A DNA stretch of 20,663 bases from Ichthyophonus hoferi (GCA_002751075.1 NAOQ01000738.1:2511-23173); one strand, 5' to 3'; positions 1-11,375 are shown, counted from the first letter of the stretch. Program-made: numbers and translations. The notes: generated by a model from the sequence alone, not told the origin.

Positions 1-1094
1 GTGAATATAGGTAATAATAATCAATATATGAGAGGTCAAAATAATTTATGCCGTTAATTGGTCGGTATATAGTATATTATATATTATGAGTATAAAGATC
101 TTTCTAATATGTAACATGCATCTTATATCTTCAGTAAATTCCAGGTACAATTAAGAATAGTCTGTTTTTTGTTTTGTTGATATTGCATGTTCAGCTCCAT
201 TTTTTTCAAACTTCTTCCTCTAACTTAACCTATTCCTTACTAAGCTTTATGAAGGTGTTACAAGCGAAGCTCCTTTTTTCACCATTTCTCCCGTCACGTT
301 TCCCGTGAAAGGATTGCAATGATATTTAAGCTATTATCATCATGCAACCTGATAATATCAATACAGTTGGCATTATAGTAAGAGGGAGAGGGCAACATCA
401 TATGTCCTTTCAGTGAAATTCAGACAATAGGTTAGGTCACTTAAGATACATGATTTCGCTATAGTGTAATAATCTGTATAGATTCATGATAATAGTGGCT
501 TTAAATGGCATATTGTCTAATAAAGCGTGCTTTTTCTTTGTAGAAAAATGTGTTGCATTAATTTTTCATAAAACTGTTCCATAAATTGTATGATAATTTT
601 GGTCTCATTAATAATATTTATGTTATGATATTTTATTGGAAATAAAACTAGTTATCTGTTGTAGCAAGTTCTAGATGGTTATTGTTGGCATGTAAAAGGA
701 GGTTAAAGCTCTAGCTAACTGCTCCTAAATTTCCCTTTGTTTGTTGATAGATATAGACGCCATTATTTTCTTACCTGGCAACGCGTTGTATATGTATGTA
801 GCAACTGCAATTTAATTGTAGCGCTCTTTATATGGTTCAAGTATTATGTTACGAATACCCTGCCACCAGTAAGCCTTAGTCCACACCGTAGTTGCATTTT
901 TATTAATTGCTAATATACATGCATGCATTAAGTAAAGAGTGTATTTTGCTCGGATATTATCTGCAGTTATAAAATTATTCTATAATACTACAATTTTAAG
1001 GATAAATTATTGTAGTAAGTGCAATTGTTAAAGAATATAGCAGACTTGTTAAATTAACTTCAATATTTGATTCAAAAACTATATATACATGTTA
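1..1094. other. AT-rich non-coding sequence
   Basis: No ORF or exon-like block stands out on either strand. The only structure seen is 518-582 (taataaagcg ... ttcataaaactgttc), which resembles the repeat unit at 6603-6662 and 6781-6840. Confidence 0.6.
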
Positions 1095-1340
1095 TTACCG
1101 CAATCGCACCTAAGCGTTTTAAGGAAAAAATTACACCTCAATTAATAAATAACTACTCCAGATAGCTAAGGATAAAGCACATCATGCACGTCTTTTCTTA
1201 CCTTACATCATACCCGTCTTGACTTTCTATTGAAAGCGAATTAGAACTAAGAGCTACCTCTATTGCTAGCCCAGCAAGAGACACCTCTAAACAACATCTT
1301 ATTGAAAACCCCAACGCCTGTGGACAAGTTACTAGATCTG
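1095..1340 (-). repeat. Dispersed repeat A, copy 1 (inverted relative to copy 2)
   Basis: The reverse complement aligns over about 245 bp with 19015-19262. A 16-bp identical core (tctcttgctgggctag) lies at 1266-1281 here and 19071-19086 there. Other shared blocks are tgtccacagg, agctgtct/agctatct, and aaagtgtgattgtagtaat against taggtgcgattgcggtaat. A minus-strand ORF runs through it (1198-1395, IRCCLEVSLAGLAIEVAL), and the other copy reads similarly (IRCCIKTSLAGLVIEAAL) before a stop. No RT, transposase or tRNA-like box was recognised, so the class is unknown. A decayed DNA-transposon fragment or a SINE are both possible. Confidence 0.75.
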
Positions 1341-1385
1341 CCGCAGAGTTCTGTATAATCCAATTCAGAAAAGAATCATCAAGAA

Positions 1386-2690
1386 TGTTAAGCATATAAA
1401 TTAGATAGCATTGTAGTTAAACCATATATATGTTTTTAATCAAAAGTGACTAGAGGAATGCAATTACTTATTTTCTTTTGAAAACTAATGTGTCAAACAT
1501 ATGTTTGCATATTCTCTTCCATTAACTATTATTTTACTTAACGTTTTTTCTGGATTTATTTCCTAGTAAGTTAGAGAATTGATTGCTTTTCTTGCTATAT
1601 GTTTGCATGCAGCCGGAATCTGAAACCCAAATATCAATTATGTGCTATATTTTGATTGATGGCCTCTTGACTTGGTTCTTGGCAAAGTAATCTTTAATAT
1701 TTTGTAGCACCTATGAGCTTGCATTTTTTTTTAGCTTTCGTTTGTTATTAAAAATAAATAAAACGTTACTTTGTTTTCTCTTTGGACAGTGATTATCTAG
1801 AAATATTACTCAGAATAATACATATCAATACATAAAAAATGTATTTGGCGTTGTATTCACTATAAAACATTCCCTACCTAATCTCAGGACGTGATTATTC
1901 TTTTATTAAGGGCTAGATGGTTGTGTATTTTCTGATTTTTGGAAGACTCAATGGAAAGATATTCTTTGTTTAAATTAGTAAATCTGGTTTGTTGTAGAAT
2001 GAAGGCTCACTCTGAATGGATATTTCGAAGTATTTGGTTTTGCCTTTCTTGAAATTATTGTGGCATAATCAATTGGCTTAGGATAAATAATATCAAGGAA
2101 ATATTTTTTTTCAATACTATTTTGGATCAGGTGCAAATTGATCATTTGGTTTATCTTTTACTTTTCCTTGTCTCCAATTATAATTGCATGTTTTGAGCTG
2201 TATATAATCTTAGAAGGATTAGGTTTCTTTTATAGTTGTTACAATTTAGAAGCAAGCATTTAAACTTTATATAATATATATTTCTATATACCATACATGA
2301 TATTATATTCCTGACTGATTCCGGCCTATATTCATCAATCATATATGACTATGCTAATTATATTCTATTTCTACTGATTTTACTATTTCTAATATAGTTA
2401 TTGAGTAGCTAAACCTATTTTCTAACTTATTTAAATGTAGAAAAATACATTTTATCATAATATATATGCACATATAATATGATGGTTGTGATGTACAATA
2501 TGTTGATTTACTGAATAAGTAGTTATTCAAGTATCTCTTGGCACTCTGAAATCACAAAGACCTTGGAAATTATGAGGCCACATAATGTAATTGGGGATAA
2601 TAGAAACGTGATGAAATTGTCACTTGTGATCATGACTCCCTAATTAGCAATAATGATCTTAACATATTTGAATTAAATGCTAAATTAATT
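1386..2690. other. AT-rich non-coding sequence
   Basis: No exon with plausible splice sites and no repeat shared with the rest of the window was found. Confidence 0.5.
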
Positions 2691-2749
2691 AGACGTTTCC
2701 TTATACAAACCAATAGATTCATAGTAACTTTACCATTGATAAAAAATCG

Positions 2750-3243
2750 TGGGAATAATAAGTAGAGGCAGTAATATCTTTATGACCTATATCCGTTTAA
2801 AAAGAGAGGGAAAATCAAATTATAGGGAGTTTTAACTTATCCCTTTGCATAAACACAGTAAAAATATGTCAAAACATATTTTTCTTATTAAATAAGTCAG
2901 CAGAAGTTAAGGACTAAACTTATAAAGTTAATAAGACTAGAAGAGAAGGAGAAAAAAGTTAGTTGGGCAGCTAGTTTTTTGGCTGATGGCCAGGTTACTG
3001 TGTTGTTGAAAGCACCTAGTTGCCCCAATACAAATATAGACTGCTGTAAGCCCTCCTAGTGGTTACAGGACTTTAGATTCATTGGTAAAACCTGTTAAAC
3101 TTGTATTAGGCAGGATGATTAGTAATGAGTTATCTGGACCCTGATTATGCAAAGGGACATGTTAAAACATCCTTTAATTTGACACACTCTCTCCTAAACA
3201 AATATAGGTAACAAGAATACTTCTGTCTCTATTATTATTCCCA
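2750..3243. mobile_element. MITE-like element, copy 1
   Basis: The ends are inverted repeats: gggaataataagtagaggca... at 2751 onward and ...tctctattattattccc ending at 3242. They continue inward imperfectly for about 50-60 bp (gacctatatccgttt against the complement of aaacaaatatagg). The interior has no ORF. Over 2751-3115 the element aligns with the reverse complement of 3990-4350. The shared interior block includes aatatgtcaaaacatattttt, ggcagctagtt...ggccag and agttgccccaat. Long TIRs, a non-coding interior and a length of about 0.5 kb fit a MITE. No target-site duplication is clear. Confidence 0.68.
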
Positions 3244-3684
3244 ACACAGTAGCAGAGAAAATTTAAATGGTTTATCATGGTCATAAAACCTAGTAAGTCT
3301 ATTAAGTCAATGATCCAAGAATGCCAAAAGCACTTTACCTCAACCCTACATTCATGTATCAACCTCTATGTGTGAATAATCAATTTTTGTACATCTATAT
3401 ACTGTCTTCAGATTTACATTAGAACTATGATCATTTCCAGCTTAAAAGCAACATCAGGTAATGTACAAAAGTATTGGGCAATACCCACATATCACCTTAT
3501 TCACCAACAGTCAGACATCAATACCAAAGCCAGAGCTAGAGTTAATCAGTGCATTTAGCATACGATTTGTTCAACCATCTTCTAGTTACTTTACCTTGTG
3601 TGTCATGCCACAGTCCCTTCTGAATGCCAACAGGAATTGCTTAATTCATTTAATGAGCCACAAACCTACAGCTATGTAGTCACC
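3243..3684. other. Spacer between the two MITE-like copies
   Basis: No convincing gene. A 72-codon ORF at 3461-3679 lacks recognisable motifs or splice context and was not accepted. Confidence 0.45.
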
Positions 3685-4350
3685 ATATTAAGGTTCTTTT
3701 GATATTTTTATGACCTAGGAGGAACAATCCTTCTGAGCTATATAGGAGTGTTAAAACAGGAATATTTAATTAATTTGGGTACTTCTTTATATGGCTGTAA
3801 TCATTTAATATTATTAGCAATTACTATTATATATGTAATCTGGAAAAATAATTGGTGCAATCTATTAATGATAAAGGCCAATACAAGTTGATACAATCAA
3901 AATTGAACTGGCCTATGGCAGAGGTCCCATAACTACATAATAAGCCATTTCAAATCATATGTTTTGGAATTTAGAAAACTCCCTGCCTAGGCATTCTGCC
4001 TAAGACAAATCTGGCAGCTTTTACCAATGACTCTACAGTCTTGCAAATGCTAAGGGAAATTACAGAAATCTATATTTGCATTGGGGCAACTGAGTACCCT
4101 CAACAACTGAGTCACTTGGCCGCCAGCCAACAACTGGCTGCCCTATTAACTGCACTCTCTTAGTCCCATTCACCTTATGGGTTTAGTCATCAAATTCTGC
4201 AGACTTGTTTAATAATAAAAAATATGTCTTGGCATATTTGTACTTTGTGTTTGCAAAGAAAAAAGTTAAATTTATTCTTAATTTGGTACTTTAAATCCTT
4301 CTAAACAAATATAGGTTACAAAGATGCTCCCATCTCTATTTATTATTCCC
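3685..4350. mobile_element. MITE-like element, copy 2, opposite orientation
   Basis: The right end ...ctatttattattccc at 4350 and the inner block to about 3990 are the reverse complement of copy 1 (2751-3115). The left end near 3697-3720 (gatatttttatgacctagg) resembles the terminal part of copy 1 (aatatctttatgacctat), so it looks like the opposite TIR. The middle (3750-3980) has no clear counterpart in copy 1. The left border is approximate. Confidence 0.58.
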
Positions 4351-4362
4351 AACACGAAATAA

Positions 4363-4700
4363 ACACTGCTTTCTGTAATATCCTCTTTCTAATTATTTTT
4401 AGCTTAAAACTATACAGTATATTATAATCTTGTATATTCTGTGACATTCACTTACAAAACCAATAGATTTATAGTAACTTTACAATTGATACAAAATGAA
4501 TGCTGCTATCTTTAATATTCTCTCTAGTTATTTGTAACTTAACGCTATATTACAACCCTATATGCCATATGACGTTCACTTACGCAAACCCATAGATTCA
4601 TAGTCACTTTGCCATTAATGGAAAATTACTTCCGCAATCTTTAATATACTATATCTAGTTATTTGCATCTTGACACATAAACATACATTATAATACTATT
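4363..4700 (+). repeat. Tandem repeat of about 135 bp, about 2.5 copies
   Basis: Each unit carries ctttaatat...tctagttatttg, then a Tyr-rich AT stretch, then ttcacttac.caaaccaatagatt.atagt.actt..c.att. Units start near 4363, 4505 and 4636, the last one partial. The same block (aaaccaatagattcatagtaactttaccattgat) also lies alone at 2707-2740, immediately outside MITE copy 1. Confidence 0.7.
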
Positions 4701-4815
4701 TTTTTTAAGTGTCAATGTAGGAGAACACAGGGGGCGCACATTTACGGACTCTGCCAGAGAGAGGGCAAATACTGCCCAATACCCTATATCCTATTATAAA
4801 TTAATCATATAATAA
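4679..4815 (+). repeat. Dispersed repeat B, copy 1
   Basis: Direct copy of 6122-6250. The 3' part ccctatatcctattataa...ttaatcat is identical over 27 bp (4782-4808 and 6218-6244). The preceding GC-richer part shares gcgcac, ctccgcc/ctctgcc and agagaggg. Confidence 0.75.
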
Positions 4816-6121
4816 CTCCAGAGTCCACCAAACTCCTTCATTTAAACAGTTACGTAATATTTAGTGATCCAATTCGATATATAGTATATTACAGTCCCTC
4901 TAGTTTGATAACTATAATTCCAAACCAATTTAAGAGCGGAATAATTGCAACTAAGATAATCAGAAGCAGTTTCCGGATGGTTAAGTATTTCAAGACTAGC
5001 TTTGCATCTGTAACGTTCAATGCTTAGTTTAACATTGGTAAACTTGCTCCTGAATTAAGAAATCTAGTAAACCCTTGGCTATCTCTTCATGGCAATCATA
5101 CTTATTATAAATACAGGCTACTCACCTGAAGTAAGCAGACAGAAAAATAAATTTATTAATTTCCGAGAAAATTTAACGTCTGTTAACTAGAAAAGAATAT
5201 GCCTATTACAAGTAATAGTACTAAGGTTGAAGTAAACTTCATTATTGGAATGGATATTTCAACACTTATAGACATAAAACATATACTAAAAGGCTAGATA
5301 TAGATCTGTCACCCCCACCCTCAAGATAAAACCAGGCGGAATGACGCAGAATTATTTCTAGGAGAAAAGCCTATTATTAATTTAGATTAAAATATACATG
5401 GACAAACACATTAATTACATTATATTTAAAGGATAGTTAACGTAGGAAACATCAAATTTAATTTTAGTTATTAAATTTGCATTTTCTTTAATTACTGTAA
5501 ACCAATAATGTATTATATTAAAACCAAAATTTCGGGGAAACATGCAATAAGAAGTTTCAAATGATGTTAACTGGTCAATATTTCTTGATCAATGGAAATT
5601 AAGTATTATAATGATAATAATCGGTTGGTTCTAATAATTCAGTAAAATTCGTCTCGGGATATGTAGGTGTTTACGATCGAGTCAAAAGCCTCATTCAGTT
5701 TTAATAGTCAAAGTTCTTTCACATATTTTTATGTAGTGCAATTCGTTTATAACTCGATTATGAGAATATAAAAATCTAATAATAAATAATAAATAATCAA
5801 CAGTCAATGCATTTAAAAAGTTCTTGGTGGAAAAATGTCCAAATTGAACTACTTATATTAAATAGACAAACAATTTTTAGGCGAATAGAACCAATGTCTC
5901 AGAACCCGTCTGAGGCCTATTTATATACTTCTATTGAAGTTAAGATAATTAATATAAGGCAAAGATAGTTATTTTATGAATAAACTACAGTTACCACATA
6001 GTAGGACAATCTGTATGTGACAATACTACTATGAAAATTTGACGCTTTGGCTCCAACAGACCTACTCTGTACTCTGCATAAATGAAAAAGTATATTAACA
6101 CATCGTTTCTAAAAAATATAT
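4816..6121. other. AT-rich non-coding sequence
   Basis: No exon or repeat relationship recognised. There are scattered short stretches but no ORF above about 60 codons with a credible context. Confidence 0.45.
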
Positions 6122-6250
6122 AAAACAATACATTATTTTTAAGCTTAAAAGAATGGGGGATACGGAGAGCGCACACGTACCACCTCCGCCAAAGAGAGGG
6201 CGGGCAGTAGCATGGCACCCTATATCCTATTATAAATTAATCATGCATAT
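6122..6250 (+). repeat. Dispersed repeat B, copy 2
   Basis: Partner of 4679-4815, offset 1436 bp, same orientation. It is a GC-rich island (agcgcacacgtaccacctcc, gggcgggcag) in very AT-rich surroundings. The minus-strand ORF here is part of the repeat. Confidence 0.75.
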
Positions 6251-6559
6251 AGCATGAACCCAGGCGTTACCCCGGGTCGTTATTTTCCTTACTCATAAAG
6301 TTTAAGGCCAAATGAAAAATGGGCAGAAATATCTGACTAGTTATTGTTGAAACCTGTAATTGATTGTGGGACTTTTAGGCCAAGCTAAACATGATTTGTG
6401 CCGTCTGGTTAGGTATAGTTGATTCTTAGGAATGATTGTGGGTTCTTGTTTTGTTTGAAATGTTAATATTTTGGCGGGGATGTTTGTAATATTATGTAAT
6501 ACTATATAATATAATATAACATAATATAATATAGTACATTAAAATATAGTATGTTATTT

Positions 6560-6850
6560 TCTACTTATTATTTATAGAAATACCTTTTTACATTTACTTA
6601 TTTAATAAAGCGTCTTTGAATTGTAGTACATGCCGAATTTTTGTCTCATAAAACAGTTGACAACTCAAATATAAATTAAAACAACACAGTACAATACAAT
6701 ACAATACAATACAATACAATATATTGTTTATTGTTTACTACTTAATTATTTTTAGAAATACATTTTTGTATTTACTTATTTAATAAAACGTTTTCCACTC
6801 GTGGTACCTGCCCAAAATTTCTTGTAAAATAATTGACAATACATGGTAAT
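6560..6850 (+). repeat. 178-bp direct duplication
   Basis: agaaatac.ttttt..atttacttatttaataaa.cg is at 6576 onward and again at 6754 onward (offset 178). Both are followed by gt.gtac.tgcc.aa.ttt.t...taaaa.a.ttgaca. The copies are separated by a (TACAA)n run at 6690-6720. The end fragment cttgtaaaac recurs at 6962, and a diverged relative is at 518-582. Confidence 0.72.
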
Positions 6851-7169
6851 AAAATACAATACGTTATAATACAATAATGTAACATACATATTCACATATA
6901 CCTATGCCTACATATACATATGCACGCACGTATACAAACGTATACACATACACATGCACATCTTGTAAAACAAGTGACATGAAATAGCAAATTAGGTTGA
7001 CAGGAGCTACCTTGAATATAATCTATAGTTACCACTACAATAAAATAGCAAACTATGGCTGATGAGATTAAAAATGTTGTTGAGAAGGTAAGGGTGTTCT
7101 AGGAATCGTATGCACTGCAGGCAGAACACGCATATGTAAAATACGTATATTATAGTATAGCATAATCTA

Positions 7170-7260
7170 GCGCAATGGAATTTAGTATAATATAATATAA
7201 TATAATATTATATAATATAGTGTAGTACAATTTGTGGTATAATATAGTAATAGTATATTA
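7170..7260. repeat. (TATAA)n array
   Basis: Imperfect TATAA pentamer run, one of several in the window (also 6500-6545 and 18020-18055). Confidence 0.8.
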
Positions 7261-7440
7261 TAAGAGGTTTAACTTATCCCTTACCTAGTGATAATTATTT
7301 AGATCAATTAATATTAAAGAGGCATATTATAGATCACATGTATCTGAATATAACAGATATTTGCTTTATTTTTAATAAATGCTGTAGGGAATTTTGGCAA
7401 TGTGTGTATGTGTACGTGCGTATGTGTATGTGTACGTAGG

Positions 7441-7680
7441 AAACAATAATGAAAGGAAGAGAGGGAGAGATGTTATAGGGAATTATGAAGGGTATGTAAG
7501 AGGCTTAGAGTAAGGAGAAGGAGAGGGAGAGATGTTATAGGGAATTATGAAGAGTATGTAAGAGGCTTAGAGTAAGGAGAAGGAGAGGGAGAGGGAGGGA
7601 AGGAAGGAGAAAGTAATGAATGGAGGGAGAAATAGTGAGAGAGAGCGAGAGAGAAGGCGGGGGATAAAGAGGAAGACTGA
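7441..7680 (+). repeat. Polypurine tract with 62-bp tandem duplication
   Basis: Almost entirely A/G on the + strand. A 62-bp unit starting gagggagagatgttataggg lies at 7461-7522 and again at 7523-7584 with one visible difference (gaagggta/gaagagta). It then dissolves into GGGA and GAGA runs. Confidence 0.85.
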
Positions 7681-7739
7681 AGTGTTACGGAGGATGGATT
7701 ATAGCTTACACTATTACACTATGCAACAACAGGATAATT

Positions 7740-7965
7740 GAATATTAGGATAATAGGATAGTGGGATAATAAGAAAAAAGGTTAACAGGATAATAAGGTA
7801 CAATAATAGGATAACAGAATAATAGGATAGAAAAATATTAGGATAATAGGAAGATAGTATAATAGTATAATAAGATAATGGTATAATAATGTAATAGTAT
7901 AATAGTATATTAATATATTAGTACATTAGTACATTAGTATAGTAAGATAATAAGATAATATGAAA
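7740..7965 (+). repeat. (GGATAATA)/(ATAGTATA) simple repeat
   Basis: Imperfect ggataataggataa units grade into taatagtataatag and then ttagtacattag. Confidence 0.75.
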
Positions 7966-7980
7966 ATACATAATAAACAT

Positions 7981-8042
7981 ATCTCTCTTTCTCTCTCTCT
8001 ATAATATTAGTTGCTTTGCAGAGTTTCTTCTTCTTCTTCTGC
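7981..8042 (+). repeat. Polypyrimidine run (TC)n and (TTC)n
   Basis: tctctctttctctctctct followed by ttcttcttcttcttctg. It is the strand-reversed composition of the polypurine tract 300 bp upstream. Confidence 0.85.
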
Positions 8043-8214
8043 TGTAGTGTCTTACTACAGACGATATACTGTTTTCTATTGTATATTGCCACTAATTTTT
8101 TTGTTATTATTTATTATTATTCCAAGTTTTAGATTAGGAAAATTTATTATTTTATTATATTATCTTACATTATAATATATTGCCTAGTATTATCTATTGG
8201 TAAACTTACAATAC

Positions 8215-8645
8215 ACCAAGTATATACTCTATACCTACTATACTCTACTATTCCCTACTATACTCTACTATACTCTACTATACCTACTATACCCTACTAT
8301 ACTCTACTATACCCTACTATACCCTACTATACTCTACTATACTCTACTATACCCTACTATACTCTACTATACTCTATTATACTCTACTATACCCTTTTAT
8401 ACTCTACTATACCCTACTATACTATACTATAATTTACTATACTATACTATACCATAGTATACCATACTATACCCTACTATACTCTACTATACTCTACTCT
8501 ACTATACCTTAGTATACTTTGCTATATCCTACTATACCCTACAATACTCTACTATACCCTACCATAACTTACTATACCTTACTATACTCTACAGTATCCT
8601 ACTATATCCAACTATGCCCTACAATACCTTACAATAGCTTGCTGT
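8215..8645 (+). repeat. 10-bp array, unit CTACTATACY
   Basis: About 40 imperfect units of ctactatact / ctactatacc. Its Tyr/Leu-rich reading frames (8197-8457) are a product of the repeat, not a gene. A short (AGTAT)n run of opposite strand sense follows at 8886-8932. Confidence 0.9.
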
Positions 8646-9590
8646 AACCCATACCTCCTATATTTAGAGAAGTATACAATATTCCTACTTCTATACCCTA
8701 CTATACTTTATCCCCACTATATGTATCTAAGAATATACCATCCCTACTATATAGGACACACTGCCTATAGACTCAGGCCACCAAGCTTATATAAGGAGTT
8801 GCACTCTATTTAGCTATGGCCAATATAGTACTGCAAGTAAGATATGGGAGGAAGGTGGGTGGCATATAGGTGTGGCATATATAGTACATTATAGTATAGT
8901 GTATAGCATAGTATAGTATAGTATATATGATATAGCTATACTTGTGTATTAAATTTTAAATCAGTTTTAATTTGATCTGGTCAATCAGATCCCTAACGGC
9001 TTCTCTTTTACTTATATATATCCTAATCCCTCTAATACGATTTTATGTTTTCACTAGTTTAGCCTATGCTAACATTAGTATTTTAATGTACAGTGTTACA
9101 TACCTTCCTACATCTACTCTTATGTATTATATGCTATATCTACTTACTCATACTATATACTAATCTTATCATTTCCATTTATACAACAACCCTCTGCTGT
9201 AACCTGTACTGAAAGCGTCATATAAGTGCACGATACCTACCTAGCTTTGTCTATGTATAGATATAATAAAATATAATAGAATGCACTATAATAAAATGTA
9301 ATATAATGTAGTATAATGTAATATAATACATATAATACATATCATATTGCTAATACCTACAGTATCATTGTACATATAATATCTATAATACCTATAATAC
9401 ATATAGTATAACATAAAATATATATATGTATATATGGAAATGTACATCGATATTGACCAGTCACAAACCAGCAATGACCCTGTCAGATGCTGATCCCCTA
9501 CTAATGGAAGTGAATCTTTTGGTGTGCTGTACTATGGTATACTGCCTCTAAATATACTTCTTTCTTTTTTTCTATGTATCTGTTTCATTC
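8646..9590. other. AT-rich spacer with a fragment of repeat D
   Basis: 8765-8835 (caggccaccaagcttatata ... atggccaatatag) resembles 11050-11115 in the same orientation. Otherwise it holds short (AGTAT)n and (TATAA)n runs. No exon recognised. Confidence 0.5.
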
Positions 9591-9595
9591 TAATA

Positions 9596-9850
9596 TAATG
9601 GAATATAATATAATATAATATAATATAATATAATATAATATAATATAATATAATATAGTGCAGTATGATATATTATAATATAAAGTAATATAATGCCATA
9701 TATTATAACTATATAATATAATATAATGTAACGTAATATAATGTAGTATAATTTAGTATAATCCAATACAGTATATTAAGAACATAGTATAATGTAATAT
9801 AATATAATAAGAGATAATATAATACAAGATAATATAATAGAATACCCTTT
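9596..9850. repeat. (TATAA)n array
   Basis: A nearly pure ataatataat run at 9596-9656, then a degenerate continuation to about 9850. Confidence 0.88.
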
Positions 9851-9924
9851 AATATACTATAGGTTTCACACATACATAGAGTATTCCATTATGGTAAGGT
9901 TAAGTGTGGTATTGTGTAGGGGGT

Positions 9925-10080
9925 AAACACGATCTTTATGTGTGACCCTATTGATTAATCTTGAATTCAATAAATAGTATATATAAGCCCGAACCAGTAT
10001 ATACTTATTATGGGTTTTATTAACTCATACGTTGTTGTCTAATCAATCTAAGTAGTTTAATTTGAATATTGGCTCAGTCT
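9925..10080 (-). repeat. Dispersed repeat D, left arm of an inverted pair
   Basis: attggctcagtct (10068-10080) and ctaagtag (10048-10055) are exact complements of 10967-10979 and 10991-10998. The alignment continues outward through tatataagcc and gaccctattg. Confidence 0.7.
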
Positions 10081-10354
10081 ACCTCAGTCAGACTTAAGAG
10101 TCATTAATATAGTTAATTGGGAAACTGGTTATGATAGGGTACAGTTAGGTAGGAAATTAGCTGTGATAAATTCTTATCTACATGTGAAAATGTATAAATT
10201 AACTATATACATGGCAATATACGGATCTATTTATATATACTATCTGCTAGCCAAACAATAACAAAAAAAGAAATGTATGCGCACCTACTATTGTATGCAT
10301 ATCAACCAAACTAATTATATATTGTATCTATATATAGATATTGTATAGATTAGG

Positions 10355-10765
10355 CTACATTTCATAGTGTATAATATAGTGTATTGTATAGTGTATTTTA
10401 TACTCTATTTAAATTGTGTTTTATAGTGTGCTTTATAAGTATTTTATGGTGTATTTTATAATGTCTTTTATGAGTATTTTATAGTGTATTTTATAGCGTA
10501 TTTTATAGGATATTTTATAGTGTATTTTTCAGTGTATTTTTTATTGCATTTTATAGTGTATTTTATAGTGTATTTTATAGTGTATTTTATAGTTTATTTT
10601 ATATTGCATCTTATAGTTTATTTCATAGTATGCTTTAAGTTGCAGTTTTTATTGTATTTTATAGTGTATTGTATATTGTATTATATATCTTATTATATGT
10701 TGTATTTTACATTGTATTTTATGTTGTAATTTCTATTGTATTATATAGTGTATTATATATTAAAT
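10355..10765 (+). repeat. 12-bp array, unit TATTTTATAGTG
   Basis: About 30 imperfect 12-bp units, best preserved at 10546-10600. The FIVY-repeat ORF at 10484-10729 is a translation of it. Confidence 0.88.
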
Positions 10766-10954
10766 AAATATAGTTTGTATTACCTTATACAGATGCAAGC
10801 ACATATAAATTAAATACATATATAGTAACATAGGCGTATATTTTCAGATAGCATATGCTAGTTAAACCTTAACCCAACACATTTATCACTACCCTAATTA
10901 CATATACTGTAACAAATAATTTACTTAATCGTCTGTTTCTAATATGCTCCAAAA

Positions 10955-11120
10955 TTTGGTACACTTAGACTGAGCCAATGTACAACTTCACTACTTAGAT
11001 AAATTCATACATCGCATTTATGAACGAAAATGCATAGCCAGAACCAGTCTAGGCCCCCACGGCTTATATATTTTATTAAAGTTGATATTGGCTAGGAGAT
11101 GGCCAATAGGGATCGTTGAT
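10955..11120 (+). repeat. Dispersed repeat D, right arm
   Basis: Inverted partner of 9925-10080. It includes agactgagccaat, ctacttag, gaaccagtctaggcc, ggcttatatatttta and ggccaatagggatc. Confidence 0.7.
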
Positions 11121-11184
11121 TACAATATAGAGGTTGTACAGTATTTAATTAATCCTATCACATACTAGAGCAATTCATATGTGT

Positions 11185-11375
11185 CAATATACTATACTAT
11201 GCCATACTTCACTAAACTAAACTATATTATACTATACTATGCTATACTATAACGTACTATACCATACTATACTATACTATATTATACTATACTATACTAT
11301 ACTTTACCTTACTAAACTAAACTAAACTATACTATACTAATAAATAAAACACTATGCTATACTATACTAATATAT
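11185..11375 (+). repeat. (ACTAT)n array
   Basis: actatactatactat runs interrupted by actaaactaaac. Confidence 0.88.

Noticed and set aside
1198-1395. Possible minus-strand small protein gene
   Set aside because: No clear promoter or homologue, and the ORF overlaps repeat A, whose other copy is interrupted. Kept as a repeat.
3461-3679. 72-codon ORF
   Set aside because: No motifs, no splice context, and it lies between MITE-like copies; length is unremarkable.
8197-8457. 86-codon ORF rich in Tyr, Leu and Thr
   Set aside because: Translation of the CTACTATACY array; no gene context.
10484-10729. 81-codon ORF with FIVY repeats, membrane-like
   Set aside because: Direct translation of the 12-bp TATTTTATAGTG array.
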